DNA of 64,000 nucleotides. Origin: Methanobacteriota archaeon (GTDB taxonomy: Archaea > Halobacteriota > Methanomicrobia > Methanomicrobiales > Methanoculleaceae). The position numbers and the translations under genes were made by a program. The notes beneath the pieces are model-generated. The model was not told where the DNA came from and ran no database searches. It saw nothing but the letters and a program-made list of their open reading frames with translations. Shown piece by piece: positions 1 to 8,540 of the stretch (position 1 is the stretch's first letter; every line of letters begins with the position of its first letter). Location of the stretch: assembly GCA_023393455.1 (NCBI GenBank), contig JAEWLJ010000012.1, forward strand, positions 1 to 64,000, written 5' to 3'.

Positions 1-105
1 AATATACGGTTCTTCCCGGGGCGGGGGCCGGCCCCCCCCCCGTCGGCCCCTCCCCCAATGGCGATACCCCCACGGTCCACAGTATGGGAGAACCTGGAAA
101 TGTAA
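1..105 (+). repeat. Dispersed G+C-rich intergenic repeat, copy 1 (partial)
   Basis: A C-run rich block is followed by the conserved segment CTCCCCCAATGGCGATAC and then a CCACGGTCCAC motif. The same series of motifs returns near 8.2, 13.4-14.0 and 30.3 kb. The left part is cut by the window edge. No coding frame is credible here. Confidence 0.6.
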
Positions 106-321
106 AGGGTCCCGGCTCGCTCCCTGGATAAGGCTTTCCGCCAGCATCGCCATGGCTACCCGTCTCTTTACTGATGGAGACAGGGGAGTTCACCTCGCGA
201 ACCCTTTCGTAAATCCTCCTGCAAGGATAGCGGGGAGAAGTGCCGGGGGGAGCGGAGGCCACTGGATACCGGGCCGGCAGGGTATGCGAAGCGTTTTGAG
301 TGAGCTGAAAAAAAAGAGAGG
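106..321. other. Left intergenic stretch with no convincing gene
   Basis: A plus-strand reading frame crosses this stretch and runs into the opposite-strand transporter gene, so it looks like a shadow. The only clear signal is the oligo-T run at 308-315 on the minus strand, listed separately. I see no RNA gene. Confidence 0.5.
308..315 (-). terminator. Oligo-T terminator after glycine betaine binding protein gene
   Basis: Eight consecutive T on the minus strand begin 7 nt after the stop codon of the binding-protein gene. Archaeal RNA polymerase commonly stops at such T-runs without a hairpin. Confidence 0.6.
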
Positions 322-1194
322 TTATGCGTTCCCGAGCCAGACATCGACCTTGTCGCGGTTGGCGTCGACCCACTTCTGTGCGGCCTCCTCTTCAGACATG
401 CCGCCTGCGATATCGGTCATGACCGAGGCAATATCCTCGCCGGTCCACTCAAACCGTTCAAGGATTGCATGGGCCTCCGGGTCGTCGGTCGCGAGATCCT
501 TCCGGGCGAGGGTCACGATATCCTCGGCACCGCCGTAGACGCCCTTCGGGTCATCGAGGAACTTGAGGTCGTAGCGGCCGAACTTCCAGTGCGGCGACCA
601 CCCGGTCACCGCGACCCACTCCTCATCGCCGATCGAGGAGCCGAGTTCAGCGGCCATGCCGGCGCTGCTGCTCGCAACCAGCTCGTAGTTGAGACCGTAT
701 TCATCGATGGCCTGCTCGGTCCGGGCCATGACGCCCGCACCGGGCTCGATGCCGACGATCCGGCCGTCGAACTTATCGACGACACCGTTCATCTCCTCGA
801 TCGAGTCGATGGTCACGTAGGTGGGGACGACGAGTCCGATACGTGCCGCTCCGGGGATGTTTTCATTGACGTAGTCGATCTGGTCGCCATACTGCTCCCA
901 GTAACTCTCATGCGTGTGCGGGAGCCATCCGGTCGTCGTGAAATCAACGTCGCCGGTAGCGAGCGCCTGGAAGAGCGGTCCTGCGTCGACTGCGATCAGT
1001 TCAACGTCGTATTCGGCCTCTTCAAAGACCAGTTTCATCACGTTGGAGCTGGCGATGGCGCAGTCCCAGGTGACGTAGCCGATACTGACTTCCTTCTTGG
1101 GCTCGGTTGCTTCCGTGCCGGTACAGCCCGCGGAGAAGAGGCAGAGAACCAGGATACCTGTCAGTACGAGTGCGCTTTTCATTTTATGAACCAT
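322..1194 (-). CDS. Glycine betaine ABC transporter, substrate-binding lipoprotein (OpuAC/ProX type)
   Basis: This is the extracellular binding protein for glycine betaine or a related quaternary amine, used in osmoprotection. The 290-residue product has a hydrophobic signal segment (about residues 8-22) and a lipobox ending in FSAGC, with the lipid-modified cysteine at residue 24. An OpuAC-type periplasmic-binding fold follows (WDCAIASS near residue 43, then a TTGWLPHTHESYW region). It lies downstream of the permease and ATPase genes on the same strand, but a 399-nt gap with its own TATA-like element suggests separate or extra transcription. An internal ATG four codons in (1182) is an equally good start. 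The exact ligand is inferred from family. Confidence 0.9.
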   Translation of the reverse strand: MVHKMKSALVLTGILVLCLFSAGCTGTEATEPKKEVSIGYVTWDCAIASSNVMKLVFEEAEYDVELIAVDAGPLFQALATGDVDFTTTGWLPHTHESYWEQYGDQIDYVNENIPGAARIGLVVPTYVTIDSIEEMNGVVDKFDGRIVGIEPGAGVMARTEQAIDEYGLNYELVASSSAGMAAELGSSIGDEEWVAVTGWSPHWKFGRYDLKFLDDPKGVYGGAEDIVTLARKDLATDDPEAHAILERFEWTGEDIASVMTDIAGGMSEEEAAQKWVDANRDKVDVWLGNA

Positions 1195-1593
1195 ATTATC
1201 ACGTTATCGGTTTTTGCCGCCTTTGGGCGGCTAAGTGGCGTTCAGAACCCGGCTGCGTGGGGTTCCGGGTTCTCACGAACCGTTCGGGATGGGCAGGATG
1301 CCGATGACCCGAACCTAGAGCAGAGGTGGCGGTATATGCCACTCCTGGCGTGTTTGCACCCCAGGGCAAAAAGGCCAGTTATTGACCGCTTCAACATATA
1401 GGTCTAACCTTATTTAGGTTTTTCGTGCCCTGATCGGCGAACTGAGCCCTTTTGAAACTCCGATTAAACGGACGTATGACGATAAAACTCTCTTTACTCT
1501 ACTGTCTGTCCGGTCTCTCCCCGGTCGATACGACGGTGTATGCCGGAGGATGAGCCGGCCACTCGCTCCCCTCAAAAATAGTATTGAGATGGG
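1195..1593 (-). promoter_or_regulatory. Long leader/promoter region of the binding-protein gene
   Basis: The space between permease and binding-protein genes has no gene. On the minus strand it contains an AACCT-TATTT-AGGTT inverted repeat (1406-1420) overlapping an A+T-rich TATA-like element, about 210 nt before the start. A GCCGCC/GGCGGC hairpin (1216-1231) lies just before the coding region. The arrangement suggests its own promoter with a structured leader of about 190 nt. That is inference; no known riboswitch is recognised. Confidence 0.35.
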
Positions 1594-2436
1594 TCACCGG
1601 GTCTCATGCTGCGGCACAAGGTTCTGGGTGATCCGGTCGAGGATGATCGCGATGATCACGATGGCAAGTCCTGCCTCGAATCCCATACCGATATTCACCC
1701 GCTGGATTCCCACGAGCACCTGGTAGCCGAGCCCTCCTGCTCCGATCATCGATGCGATGACGGTCATCGAGAGGGCGAGCATGATGCACTGGTTCACCCC
1801 CGCCATGATGGTGGGGAGCGCAACCGGAAGCTGGACTTTGAAGAGTTTCTGGCGGGGCGTGGAGCCGAAGGCGTCCGCGACCTCGATCAACTCGGTCGGC
1901 ACCTGCCGGATCCCGAGGTTCGTGAGGCGCAACGCCGGCGGCATCGCAAAGACGACCGTCGCAATGATGCCCGGCACGTTCCCGAGGCCGAAGAAGATCA
2001 CCGCCGGAATGAGGTAGACGAACGAGGGCATCGTCTGCATGAGGTCAAGGACTGGCCGGAGCGCAGCGTTGAATGTGTCGCTGCCTGCAGCCGCGATCCC
2101 GACCGGGATCGATATCGCGAGCGCGACTACCGTCGAGACGAGGACGAGTGCCAGGGTGAGCATCGCGAGATTCCAGAGCTGAAGGTTCCAGATCAGCAGC
2201 AGCCCGAGCGCCGTGAGGGCCGCCAGTTTGATGTCGCGCCGGGTGACGAACCAGACCAGGCCGGTCGCAAGGAGGATCAGGACCAGTACCGGTATGGCGA
2301 GCAGGAGATCCTGCAACCCGCCGATGAGGAACCCGAGCCCTTCGCTGATGCCGTCGAGCAGCCAGCCGAAGTACTCGTCGATCCAATCGACGAGCGCCTC
2401 GACAGCCTCTCCCACGGGGAGTTTAGGCAGTTGCAT
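1594..2436 (-). CDS. Glycine betaine ABC transporter permease (OpuAB/ProW type)
   Basis: This is the integral membrane subunit of the osmoprotectant importer. I chose the ATG at 2436 because a strong GGGGGAGGAC ribosome site sits just before it; the reading frame stays open 14 codons further but lacks such a site. The 280-residue protein has several hydrophobic segments, starting with one at about residues 28-47 and another pair through residue 115. The BPD_transp_1 coupling region is in its second half (EVADAFGSTPRQKLFKVQLP). The start overlaps the end of the ATPase gene by 14 nt, so the two are translationally coupled. Confidence 0.92.
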   Translation of the reverse strand: MQLPKLPVGEAVEALVDWIDEYFGWLLDGISEGLGFLIGGLQDLLLAIPVLVLILLATGLVWFVTRRDIKLAALTALGLLLIWNLQLWNLAMLTLALVLVSTVVALAISIPVGIAAAGSDTFNAALRPVLDLMQTMPSFVYLIPAVIFFGLGNVPGIIATVVFAMPPALRLTNLGIRQVPTELIEVADAFGSTPRQKLFKVQLPVALPTIMAGVNQCIMLALSMTVIASMIGAGGLGYQVLVGIQRVNIGMGFEAGLAIVIIAIILDRITQNLVPQHETR

Positions 2437-3682
2437 CAATGTCCTCCCCCTTTCGTGCCAGAGCAGCAAGGATGGCACCCCGGAATACTAATCCCCGAAG
2501 CCTGTTTTCTTCATCGACCACCGCCACAGGATAGGGACTCCTGGCGATCAGCGATATGATATCGGTGAGCGGTGTGTCGAGTGCCGCGGTCGGGATCTCG
2601 GTGGTGATGATCTCCTGAATTCCCCTGCCCACTCGTACAGCCTCAAGAGTAGCCTCGAGCGTAACAAGGCCCTTGAGGCGGCGCTCGCGGTCGACCACAA
2701 ATACGCTCCCGATATCGTGCTCCTCCATGAGGTGCAGGGCAACCCTCGGACCCGCGGTGCACCGGGCGACCGGTTCGGGGCGGCGCATCACGTCGCTTGC
2801 CGAGTACACCCTTGTCAGGTCCACATCGGCGACGAACCTCTCGACGTAGGCATTCTCCGGGTTGGTCAGGATCTCCTCCGGCGTGCCGATCTGCACGATC
2901 GCGCCATCCTTCATCAGGGCGATACGGTCCCCGAGTTTCAGGGCTTCGTCGAGGTCGTGGGTGACGAAGATGATCGTCTTTTCCAGCCGCTGCTGGAGGT
3001 CCAGCAGTTCATCCTGCATATCTCTCCTGATGAGCGGGTCAAGAGCGCTGAATGCTTCGTCCATCAAGAGAATATCCGGATCGCTCGTGAGCGCCCGGGC
3101 AAGCCCGACTCGCTGTTTCATGCCGCCGGAGAGCTCGTCCGGCATGCTCGCCCCGTAGCCGCCGAGTCCCACCATCTGGAGCACCTCTTCGGCTCTCTTG
3201 CGGCGCTCGTCTGTCGGGATGCCCTGGATCTCAAGACCGAAGGCGACGTTGTCGAGGACCGTCCGGTGGGGAAGGAGGGCAAAGCTCTGGAAGATCATCC
3301 CAAGTTTACGCCGCCGGGTTGTTCGCAGTTCCTCCTGGTTCATCCCGACGATATCTTCGCCGTCGATCAGTATTTTGCCTTCTGTAGGCTCGATAAGTCG
3401 GTTGATGCAACGCAGAAGCGTCGATTTGCCGCTCCCCGAGAGCCCCATCAGGACGAACGTCTCGCCTCGCATAATCTCAAATGAGACGTTGTTGAGGGCC
3501 AGTGTCGCGCCGGTCTTCTCGTGGATCTCCTGTTTTGAGTGACCGGATCGGTGCAGTGCCAGCGCTTTCCCGGGATCCGGACCAAATACTTTGGTCAGGC
3601 CCTGTACACTGGCAATTGGTTGTAATGCTATTGAATCTTCTGTGGATATCTTCTCAAAAATGACGGTACCCTCCAGCTTCAC
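2423..3682 (-). CDS. Glycine betaine ABC transporter ATPase with CBS pair (OpuAA/ProV type)
   Basis: The 419-residue ATPase energises the importer. Visible are Walker A (GLSGSGKST, about residue 80), the signature LSGGMKQR, Walker B (ILLMDEAFSALDP), and two C-terminal CBS domains (about residues 290-400). In OpuA-type transporters the CBS pair senses ionic strength. The N-terminal extension before the nucleotide-binding domain is typical of ProV/OpuAA. The start is GTG at 3682: no ATG exists further in before the ATPase core, and a TATA box about 25 nt upstream makes a leaderless mRNA beginning at this GTG likely. It is first in the transporter operon. Confidence 0.92.
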   Translation of the reverse strand: MKLEGTVIFEKISTEDSIALQPIASVQGLTKVFGPDPGKALALHRSGHSKQEIHEKTGATLALNNVSFEIMRGETFVLMGLSGSGKSTLLRCINRLIEPTEGKILIDGEDIVGMNQEELRTTRRRKLGMIFQSFALLPHRTVLDNVAFGLEIQGIPTDERRKRAEEVLQMVGLGGYGASMPDELSGGMKQRVGLARALTSDPDILLMDEAFSALDPLIRRDMQDELLDLQQRLEKTIIFVTHDLDEALKLGDRIALMKDGAIVQIGTPEEILTNPENAYVERFVADVDLTRVYSASDVMRRPEPVARCTAGPRVALHLMEEHDIGSVFVVDRERRLKGLVTLEATLEAVRVGRGIQEIITTEIPTAALDTPLTDIISLIARSPYPVAVVDEENRLRGLVFRGAILAALARKGEDIDATA

Positions 3683-3700
3683 GATTTCTATTTTATCTGC

Positions 3701-3710
3701 CTTATAATTA
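3701..3710 (-). promoter_or_regulatory. TATA box of the opuA operon
   Basis: The minus strand reads TAATTATAAG, centred about 24 nt before the GTG start of the ATPase gene. This is the spacing expected for a leaderless archaeal transcript. Confidence 0.5.
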
Positions 3711-4115
3711 CTGTTCCCGAAAATCTCCCGATATTAGAGGGAATTCTGGTTTTTCCGGTAGTTTGCGATGCATTCTGGGATAGACTCCTGTCGTGCCGAT
3801 CATCCTTTGATTTATCGCCAGTTCGATGATTATTCCCCGCATACTGTTCATTTTCCCGGATCCTGCTTTCGTATCTCTTCACTCAGAAAGCCCCGGCCGT
3901 GCCGGGGCGGTAGGTGCCGCCACAAAGGATGGCTCGGCGCCCTCCGACGCCCTCTCCCCGCCACTTTTGGGCCCCTGAGAAATACCGGTAACAGCCCCGG
4001 TTCATGCCGGTGCGCCCGTCCATACCACTTCTTTTATTGGGTGAAAGGTCATAACAATGTAGATTACTCCAGTCTGCCGTCAGACCGGGAACCAGGAACG
4101 CGGAGATCAATTATC
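3711..4115. other. Intergenic region between opuA and argG
   Basis: No gene is supported. A CCCCGGC/GCCGGGG hairpin with a 3-nt loop lies at 3891-3907. A TTTTATTG TATA-like element (4032-4039) would give argG a leader of about 55 nt, ending in the GGAGAT ribosome site at 4102-4107. Confidence 0.4.
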
Positions 4116-5303
4116 ATGGAAAAGGGAAAAGTCGTCCTAGCATTTTCGGGAGGTCTTGACACCTCCATCTGTATTCCCCTCCTGCGCGAACACTACGGGT
4201 TCGACGAGATCGTCACCGTTGCCGTCGACGTGGGCCAGCCCGAAGCGGATATCGCCCGGGCAACAGAGAAGGGCCAGAAGTTTGCGGACAAACACCACAC
4301 CATCGACGCCAGGGAGAAGTTCGTAACGGACTACATCTTCCCCTCGATCAAGGCGAACGGGTCCTACGAGGGCTACCCGATGGGCACGGCGCTTGCTCGC
4401 CCACTGATCGCCGAAGAGATCGTGAAGGTCGCACAGAAGGAAGGCGCCTCGAAGATCGCACATGGGTGCACCGGGAGAGGAAACGACCAGCTCCGGTTCG
4501 ACTTCATCTTCAGGTCCGCCGGGTACGATATCATTGCGCCGATGCGGGAGATGAACCTGACCCGCGAGTGGGAGATCTGCTACGCACAGGAACACAACGT
4601 CCCGGTGACCGTGGCAAAGGACAAGCCCTACAGCATCGACGAGAACTTCTGGAGCCGGAGCATCGAAGGCGGCAACCTCGAAGACCCGGCGTTCCACCCG
4701 CCGGAGGAGATCTACGCCTGGACGGTATCGCCGAAGGATGCCCCTGACGCGATGGAGGAAGTCCGGATCGAGTTCGAGCAGGGCGTCCCGGTCGCTCTCA
4801 ACGGGAAGAGACTCCCCGCCATCGACCTGATCCTGGAACTGAACCAGATCGCGGGACGGAACGGTGTCGGCCGAAACGACATGATCGAGGACCGGGTCCT
4901 CGGCCTGAAGGCCCGTGAGAACTACGAGCATCCGGCCGCAACCGTCCTCCTTGCCGCGCACCGCGACCTTGAGCGCCTCGTCCTGACCCGTTCGGAACTT
5001 GCGTTCAAGCACATCGTCGACGATAAGTGGTCTGAGCTTGCCTACATGGGGCTCGTGCATGAACCGCTCTTCTACGCGTTGAACGCCTTCATCGACAAGA
5101 CCCAGGAGCGGGCGAGCGGCTTCGTGGACGTCGGCCTGTATAAGGGCAGCGTGACGGTGCTTGGTCGGAGTTCGGACTTCGCACTCTACTCGGACGACCT
5201 GGTCTCCTTCGACTCGACGACGATCGACCAGAACCACGCCATCGGGTTCTCGAACTACTTCGGACTGCAGGCGCGGCTCTTCCAGAACCTCAAGAAACGT
5301 TGA
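4116..5303 (+). CDS. argG: Argininosuccinate synthase
   Basis: The enzyme joins citrulline and aspartate with ATP to give argininosuccinate, the penultimate step of arginine synthesis, in the cytoplasm. The 395-residue length is normal. The N-type ATP-pyrophosphatase loop AFSGGLDTS is at residues 8-16, and the family motifs around HGCTGRGNDQ and the C-terminal ALYSDDLVSFD stretch are present. The frame is open about 350 nt upstream, but the ATG at 4116 has a GGAGAT ribosome site 8 nt before it and begins exactly at the conserved N-terminus. argF is about 3 kb downstream in a different operon. Confidence 0.95.
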   Translation: MEKGKVVLAFSGGLDTSICIPLLREHYGFDEIVTVAVDVGQPEADIARATEKGQKFADKHHTIDAREKFVTDYIFPSIKANGSYEGYPMGTALARPLIAEEIVKVAQKEGASKIAHGCTGRGNDQLRFDFIFRSAGYDIIAPMREMNLTREWEICYAQEHNVPVTVAKDKPYSIDENFWSRSIEGGNLEDPAFHPPEEIYAWTVSPKDAPDAMEEVRIEFEQGVPVALNGKRLPAIDLILELNQIAGRNGVGRNDMIEDRVLGLKARENYEHPAATVLLAAHRDLERLVLTRSELAFKHIVDDKWSELAYMGLVHEPLFYALNAFIDKTQERASGFVDVGLYKGSVTVLGRSSDFALYSDDLVSFDSTTIDQNHAIGFSNYFGLQARLFQNLKKR

Positions 5304-5310
5304 AGGGTGC

Positions 5311-5715
5311 TTAGAGCACCTTCTTTCCCGCTTCTTTTCCCGGCGTGCACTCGAAGACGTCGGTGATTTTGATGACGATGAGCGATTTCGCCGGGTACTT
5401 GTGGCTCTTCGTCATCACTTTGTCGCGGAACTTCTCGTAATCGGCCCCGGACGTCTTGATCTCGGTATCGCCCTTCACCTGGAAGCAGCGCTTGGTCTCC
5501 TGGTCGTAGAAGTAGAGCGCTGTGATAGGGTTCTCTTTGAGGTTTTCAAGCGTCTTTACCATGTAGTTGTCCATGATCCAGACGGTGTCGTCGGCGACGA
5601 GTTCTATCGATGCCATCGGGGCCACGTTTGGAACACCGTCCTTTGACGCGGTGGCCATCGGCATGACTTTTGTCTTTGTGAATATCTCTTTAATCTCACC
5701 TGAAAGCGCAACCAT
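5311..5715 (-). CDS. Pyridoxamine 5'-phosphate oxidase-fold FMN-binding protein
   Basis: This 134-residue protein has the split-barrel flavin-binding fold of the PNPOx-like family: a PMATASKDGVPNVAPM beta hairpin near residues 18-33, WIMDNYMVKTLENL, and ALYFYDQE. Members bind FMN or F420 and act as small oxidoreductases; the substrate cannot be told from sequence. The start at 5715 is set by a strong GGAGGAGAGGTGA ribosome site. Upstream in-frame codons look like non-coding G+C-rich sequence. It is convergent with argG, with only 7 nt between stops. Confidence 0.8.
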   Translation of the reverse strand: MVALSGEIKEIFTKTKVMPMATASKDGVPNVAPMASIELVADDTVWIMDNYMVKTLENLKENPITALYFYDQETKRCFQVKGDTEIKTSGADYEKFRDKVMTKSHKYPAKSLIVIKITDVFECTPGKEAGKKVL

Positions 5716-6054
5716 ACGGTTCACCTCTCCTCCGGGCGAAACGGCCGCGGCGAAGCGCCGTAGCCTCTCCGGTAATGTGGTAATCCGTGTTATCGATATA
5801 TAAGCGCTCTGCCGGAACCGGGGATATCGGTCGTCCGGCGCTGATCTGTTGTGACGGCAGGGCGCACTCCCGCCGGCGCCTCTCCGGGCCGGGCCGTCGG
5901 CCACCCTCAGGTTCAACAGATGCCGCAGGAGAACCCGGCGTGAAGCCCCCGGAACCGGAAGAAGAGTCACCGGGTGATTTCCTCCCTACCGGGGCCGCTG
6001 AAGCCGTATGGAATCATGGAAAGGTATAAAGTCGGAGACGGGAAAACGACTAGT
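5716..6054. promoter_or_regulatory. Divergent promoter region between the PPOX-fold gene and marker 14
   Basis: Two TATA-like elements are visible. A CTTATATA on the minus strand near 5797-5804 serves the PPOX-fold gene with a leader of about 60 nt. TATAAA at 6025-6030 on the plus strand sits about 27 nt before the ATG at 6055. The rest is non-coding. Confidence 0.45.
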
Positions 6055-7551
6055 ATGTGTGCCCGCTTTCTGGAGCGCTTTTTCAAACCTACACCCCATA
6101 TCGTCGAAAGTCCCCCTCCGCCGTCGCTCTCCCACGGGCCGGGTAACGGTGTTCCCGAGTACCGGGTGAAGCCCTACTTCATCGTGGCGTCTGTCGAGAT
6201 GGGCAACACCACGACCAAATGCATCCTGACCGGCACGAACCTTGAGACGGGCAGGTCGTACATCATCAACAAGACCGTGACGATGAGCCGCGACGTTCGG
6301 TCCCCGAAACCGGGCGAGACGGTCTTCGGGGCGACGCTCGACGGCACGGAACTGACGCGGGAGTCGGTTACGGAACTGGTGCGCGACACCCTGCTCCAGT
6401 CCCACAAGGACGTTCACCTGAGCATCAAGGACGATCTCGACTTCGTCGTCCGGAGCACCGGCGTCGTCGCGGCGATGGACTCCCCCGAGCAGGTGGGGGA
6501 CTTCATCATCGCCCTTGCAAACGGCTGTCTTGAGGCCGGCGTCCCCCCGCGGAAGATGACGCCGCCGATGTCGATCGAGAACCTCCCGCCGAAGCTCCGG
6601 CAGTTCTCGTTTGCCGACCGCCTGGTCTTCGTCGGTGCGGTGGCCGGCGTCGTGCCGCCGGTTGGGTGCACCGGCGTCGAGATGGTGGCGAACGAGATGG
6701 AAGGCGAGCTCGCGATGGCGGGGATCAAGGAGGGCGCCAAGTGGACAGAGGTCGACTTCCGCAACCCCTGTATATCCATCGACTTCGGAACGACGCTCGA
6801 CGGCCGGGTCACGAGCGACGTCGCCGGGGATGCCCCGAACCCGTTCGCCCAGACGATCGGGAACTTCTGCGGGCTTGCAGGTGCGATCCCGGACGCGATC
6901 GTCCGGGGCACCGGGCTTGTGAAGGACCGGACAGGAACCGCCCTCGATCTCTTCGGCGACCACAGCATCAGTGGCGCTTTCGGGGGCCGGAAGCGTTCCG
7001 TCGTCGACGGCTACGTCGACCGGTGCCACGAGCATATCGATATCCGGATCGTCCCTCCCGACCGGACGCGGTTCGGGCGGGTCCCGGTCTGTGCCGACGT
7101 TGCCGATAAGTCGGGCGTCGCCCTCATCGGGTGCGACTCAGGCATCAACGGGAGCGAGATGCCGGCCCTTGCCGATATCGGGCGGGAGATCCACGAGAAG
7201 CACGGCATGGGCATGCTGACCGAGGTCGTCGACCGGGTCTGCGCGAAGATGGCGCTCCGGCTCATCGACGTCGCCATCGAGAGAGGGCTGGTCCCGCCGA
7301 ACTCATCGATCGGGTTCACCGGGCGTGCGGCGATATCGGGGAGGAAGCCCGAGTACATCCTCGAAGGCATCACCGCACGGAACCTCTACGACGTACCGAA
7401 CGACCACCTGGTCTTCGTGGACGACGGCCTTGCCCGGGGGGCGGCATTGATGGGCAGATGCATGAACTCGCTCGGGAAACCGAAGGCCCCGATCGGCGGC
7501 GTGCGGGGAGGGCCATGTATTATGTCCCGCCGGATCAAAATAGGAAAGTAG
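6055..7551 (+). CDS. Methanogenesis marker protein 14 (ASKHA-fold)
   Basis: This 498-residue protein matches methanogenesis marker 14, a family restricted to methanogens and relatives whose exact role is unknown. Actin/hexokinase-type nucleotide motifs are visible: VEMGNTTTKC near residue 42 and SIDFGTTLDGRV near residue 242, plus a glycine-rich FTGRAAISGRKPE region near residue 424. Such ATPases can reactivate corrinoid or metal cofactors, but no activity is claimed here. I chose the ATG at 6055 because the TATAAA at 6025-6030 places transcription start at it (leaderless). An upstream in-frame ATG at 6016 lies before that TATA box. The next gene begins 12 nt after the stop. Confidence 0.85.
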   Translation: MCARFLERFFKPTPHIVESPPPPSLSHGPGNGVPEYRVKPYFIVASVEMGNTTTKCILTGTNLETGRSYIINKTVTMSRDVRSPKPGETVFGATLDGTELTRESVTELVRDTLLQSHKDVHLSIKDDLDFVVRSTGVVAAMDSPEQVGDFIIALANGCLEAGVPPRKMTPPMSIENLPPKLRQFSFADRLVFVGAVAGVVPPVGCTGVEMVANEMEGELAMAGIKEGAKWTEVDFRNPCISIDFGTTLDGRVTSDVAGDAPNPFAQTIGNFCGLAGAIPDAIVRGTGLVKDRTGTALDLFGDHSISGAFGGRKRSVVDGYVDRCHEHIDIRIVPPDRTRFGRVPVCADVADKSGVALIGCDSGINGSEMPALADIGREIHEKHGMGMLTEVVDRVCAKMALRLIDVAIERGLVPPNSSIGFTGRAAISGRKPEYILEGITARNLYDVPNDHLVFVDDGLARGAALMGRCMNSLGKPKAPIGGVRGGPCIMSRRIKIGK

Positions 7552-7563
7552 GACTGGTAACCA

Positions 7564-7797
7564 ATGGCTGAAGAAGAACTGTTCGACCTGCTCGTTCCCC
7601 CCGGTGTACCGCGGAAGATGATCTACGATATCGTCGAGAAGTACGATGTGGAAGTGGTGCGGCGCCCGCAGAAGATGGGGTTTGCGAACATGGACGGGGA
7701 CGTGCGGGAACTGATTGCGTTTCGCGGCAAGCGAGAGGTCGTCGAAGAGGCGCAGGAGTACCTTTTCGCACGGCTCAACGAGTTCGTCGCGGAATAA
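7564..7797 (+). CDS. Small conserved methanogen protein linked to marker 14
   Basis: This 77-residue acidic protein has an alternating helix/strand pattern (PPGVPRKMIYDIVEKYDVEVV, then a basic RRPQKMG and a C-terminal helix). It resembles a small ferredoxin-like or NIL-like alpha/beta domain, but I do not recognise the family with certainty. It follows the marker 14 gene by 12 nt on the same strand and is presumably co-transcribed, so a shared role is likely. Function unknown. Confidence 0.7.
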   Translation: MAEEELFDLLVPPGVPRKMIYDIVEKYDVEVVRRPQKMGFANMDGDVRELIAFRGKREVVEEAQEYLFARLNEFVAE

Positions 7798-7804
7798 CTA
7801 CATC

Positions 7805-7810
7805 TTTTTT
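7805..7810 (+). terminator. Oligo-T terminator after marker 14 pair
   Basis: Six T lie 7 nt after the stop codon, a typical archaeal termination signal. Confidence 0.5.
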
Positions 7811-8086
7811 CCTGTTTGCGCGCCGGGGATTGCCGGGGCGAGGTATGAGTGCTGCCCGGGAAGACCGGGCGGTGGTTGGAGGAGTGTTTGTCATACGGGG
7901 GCTCTTCGGGGCGTTTCGGGGCCTTCCTGGTGGCAAAATCTCGTCCAGGGATTTTTAGCGAACTGTGCACCTTGCAATACTCTTGTTCCATTTCTGACGC
8001 ATCGTTGCGGTTCGAAACCAGGTAACATCTCAAACTCGAACATATGCCTCGGCTGTGAGATGTCCCAGGACACTGGACCGTGGGGA
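7811..8086. other. Non-coding start of the 7.8-8.5 kb intergenic region
   Basis: There is no supported gene in this stretch. The short reading frames on both strands change with each G-run and have no ribosome sites. The region beyond holds both repeat families, listed separately. Confidence 0.4.
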
Positions 8087-8245
8087 TATCGCCACGCACT
8101 GCCCCCGCCCCCTGGGCGGGCCGGAGGCCGGGCGGGGTGGGGGTTAGCGGGGTCCTCGACCCCGGTAGAGACAGGGGCGGGGGGCTGCACCCCCCTCCCC
8201 GTCGGCCCCTCCCCCTGTGGCGATATCCCCACGAAATCCGTGCAT
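8087..8245 (+). repeat. Dispersed G+C-rich intergenic repeat, copy 2
   Basis: Begins TATCGCCACGCACTGCCC, continues through a C-rich/G-rich inverted segment, GGTAGAGACAGGGG, and a final CCTCCCC...GGCGATATCCCCACG block. The same order of blocks is seen at 13.55-13.70 kb. It lies between convergent genes. Confidence 0.65.
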
Positions 8246-8284
8246 AGGGAGAAGCGGTCTCCCAAGAACGAGATGTGAGTATGA

Positions 8285-8400
8285 TTGGCCGAAGGTGCAA
8301 CGTTCCTGAGCGCGACGGACAATGTCGGGAGTTTGAGAAATAGTTAGGCTTCGAGCAGGAGTGTGAGCACCCTTAGGTGCGCAGTTCCCTGGAGAGTTGC
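8285..8400 (-). repeat. Second dispersed repeat (hairpin family), copy 1
   Basis: Contains a GCACC-CTTA-GGTGC hairpin (8367-8380) and, on the minus strand, TTTCTCAAACTCC and a GTTGCACC end. The copy on the plus strand near 30.5 kb shares the hairpin, the TTTCTCAAACTCC segment and the order of motifs. Non-coding. Confidence 0.5.
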
Positions 8401-8540
8401 GTATGAGAGTAGGCAACACTCCAATACGAATAGAACCCTGAAAAATCCCCGGCCGGGCTCCCTCCGCCATGATCTCCCGGCCAAAAAGAGCCCACAACCG
8501 TCCTCACCCGTTGAATCCGGGGGACGGTTGCAGGGATATC

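Noticed and set aside
1606..2559. 317-codon plus-strand frame
   Set aside because: It is the antisense of the betaine permease and has Asp/Arg-heavy composition typical of shadow frames in G+C-rich DNA.
4137..5237. 366-codon minus-strand frame across argG
   Set aside because: It mirrors argG and has no family motifs.
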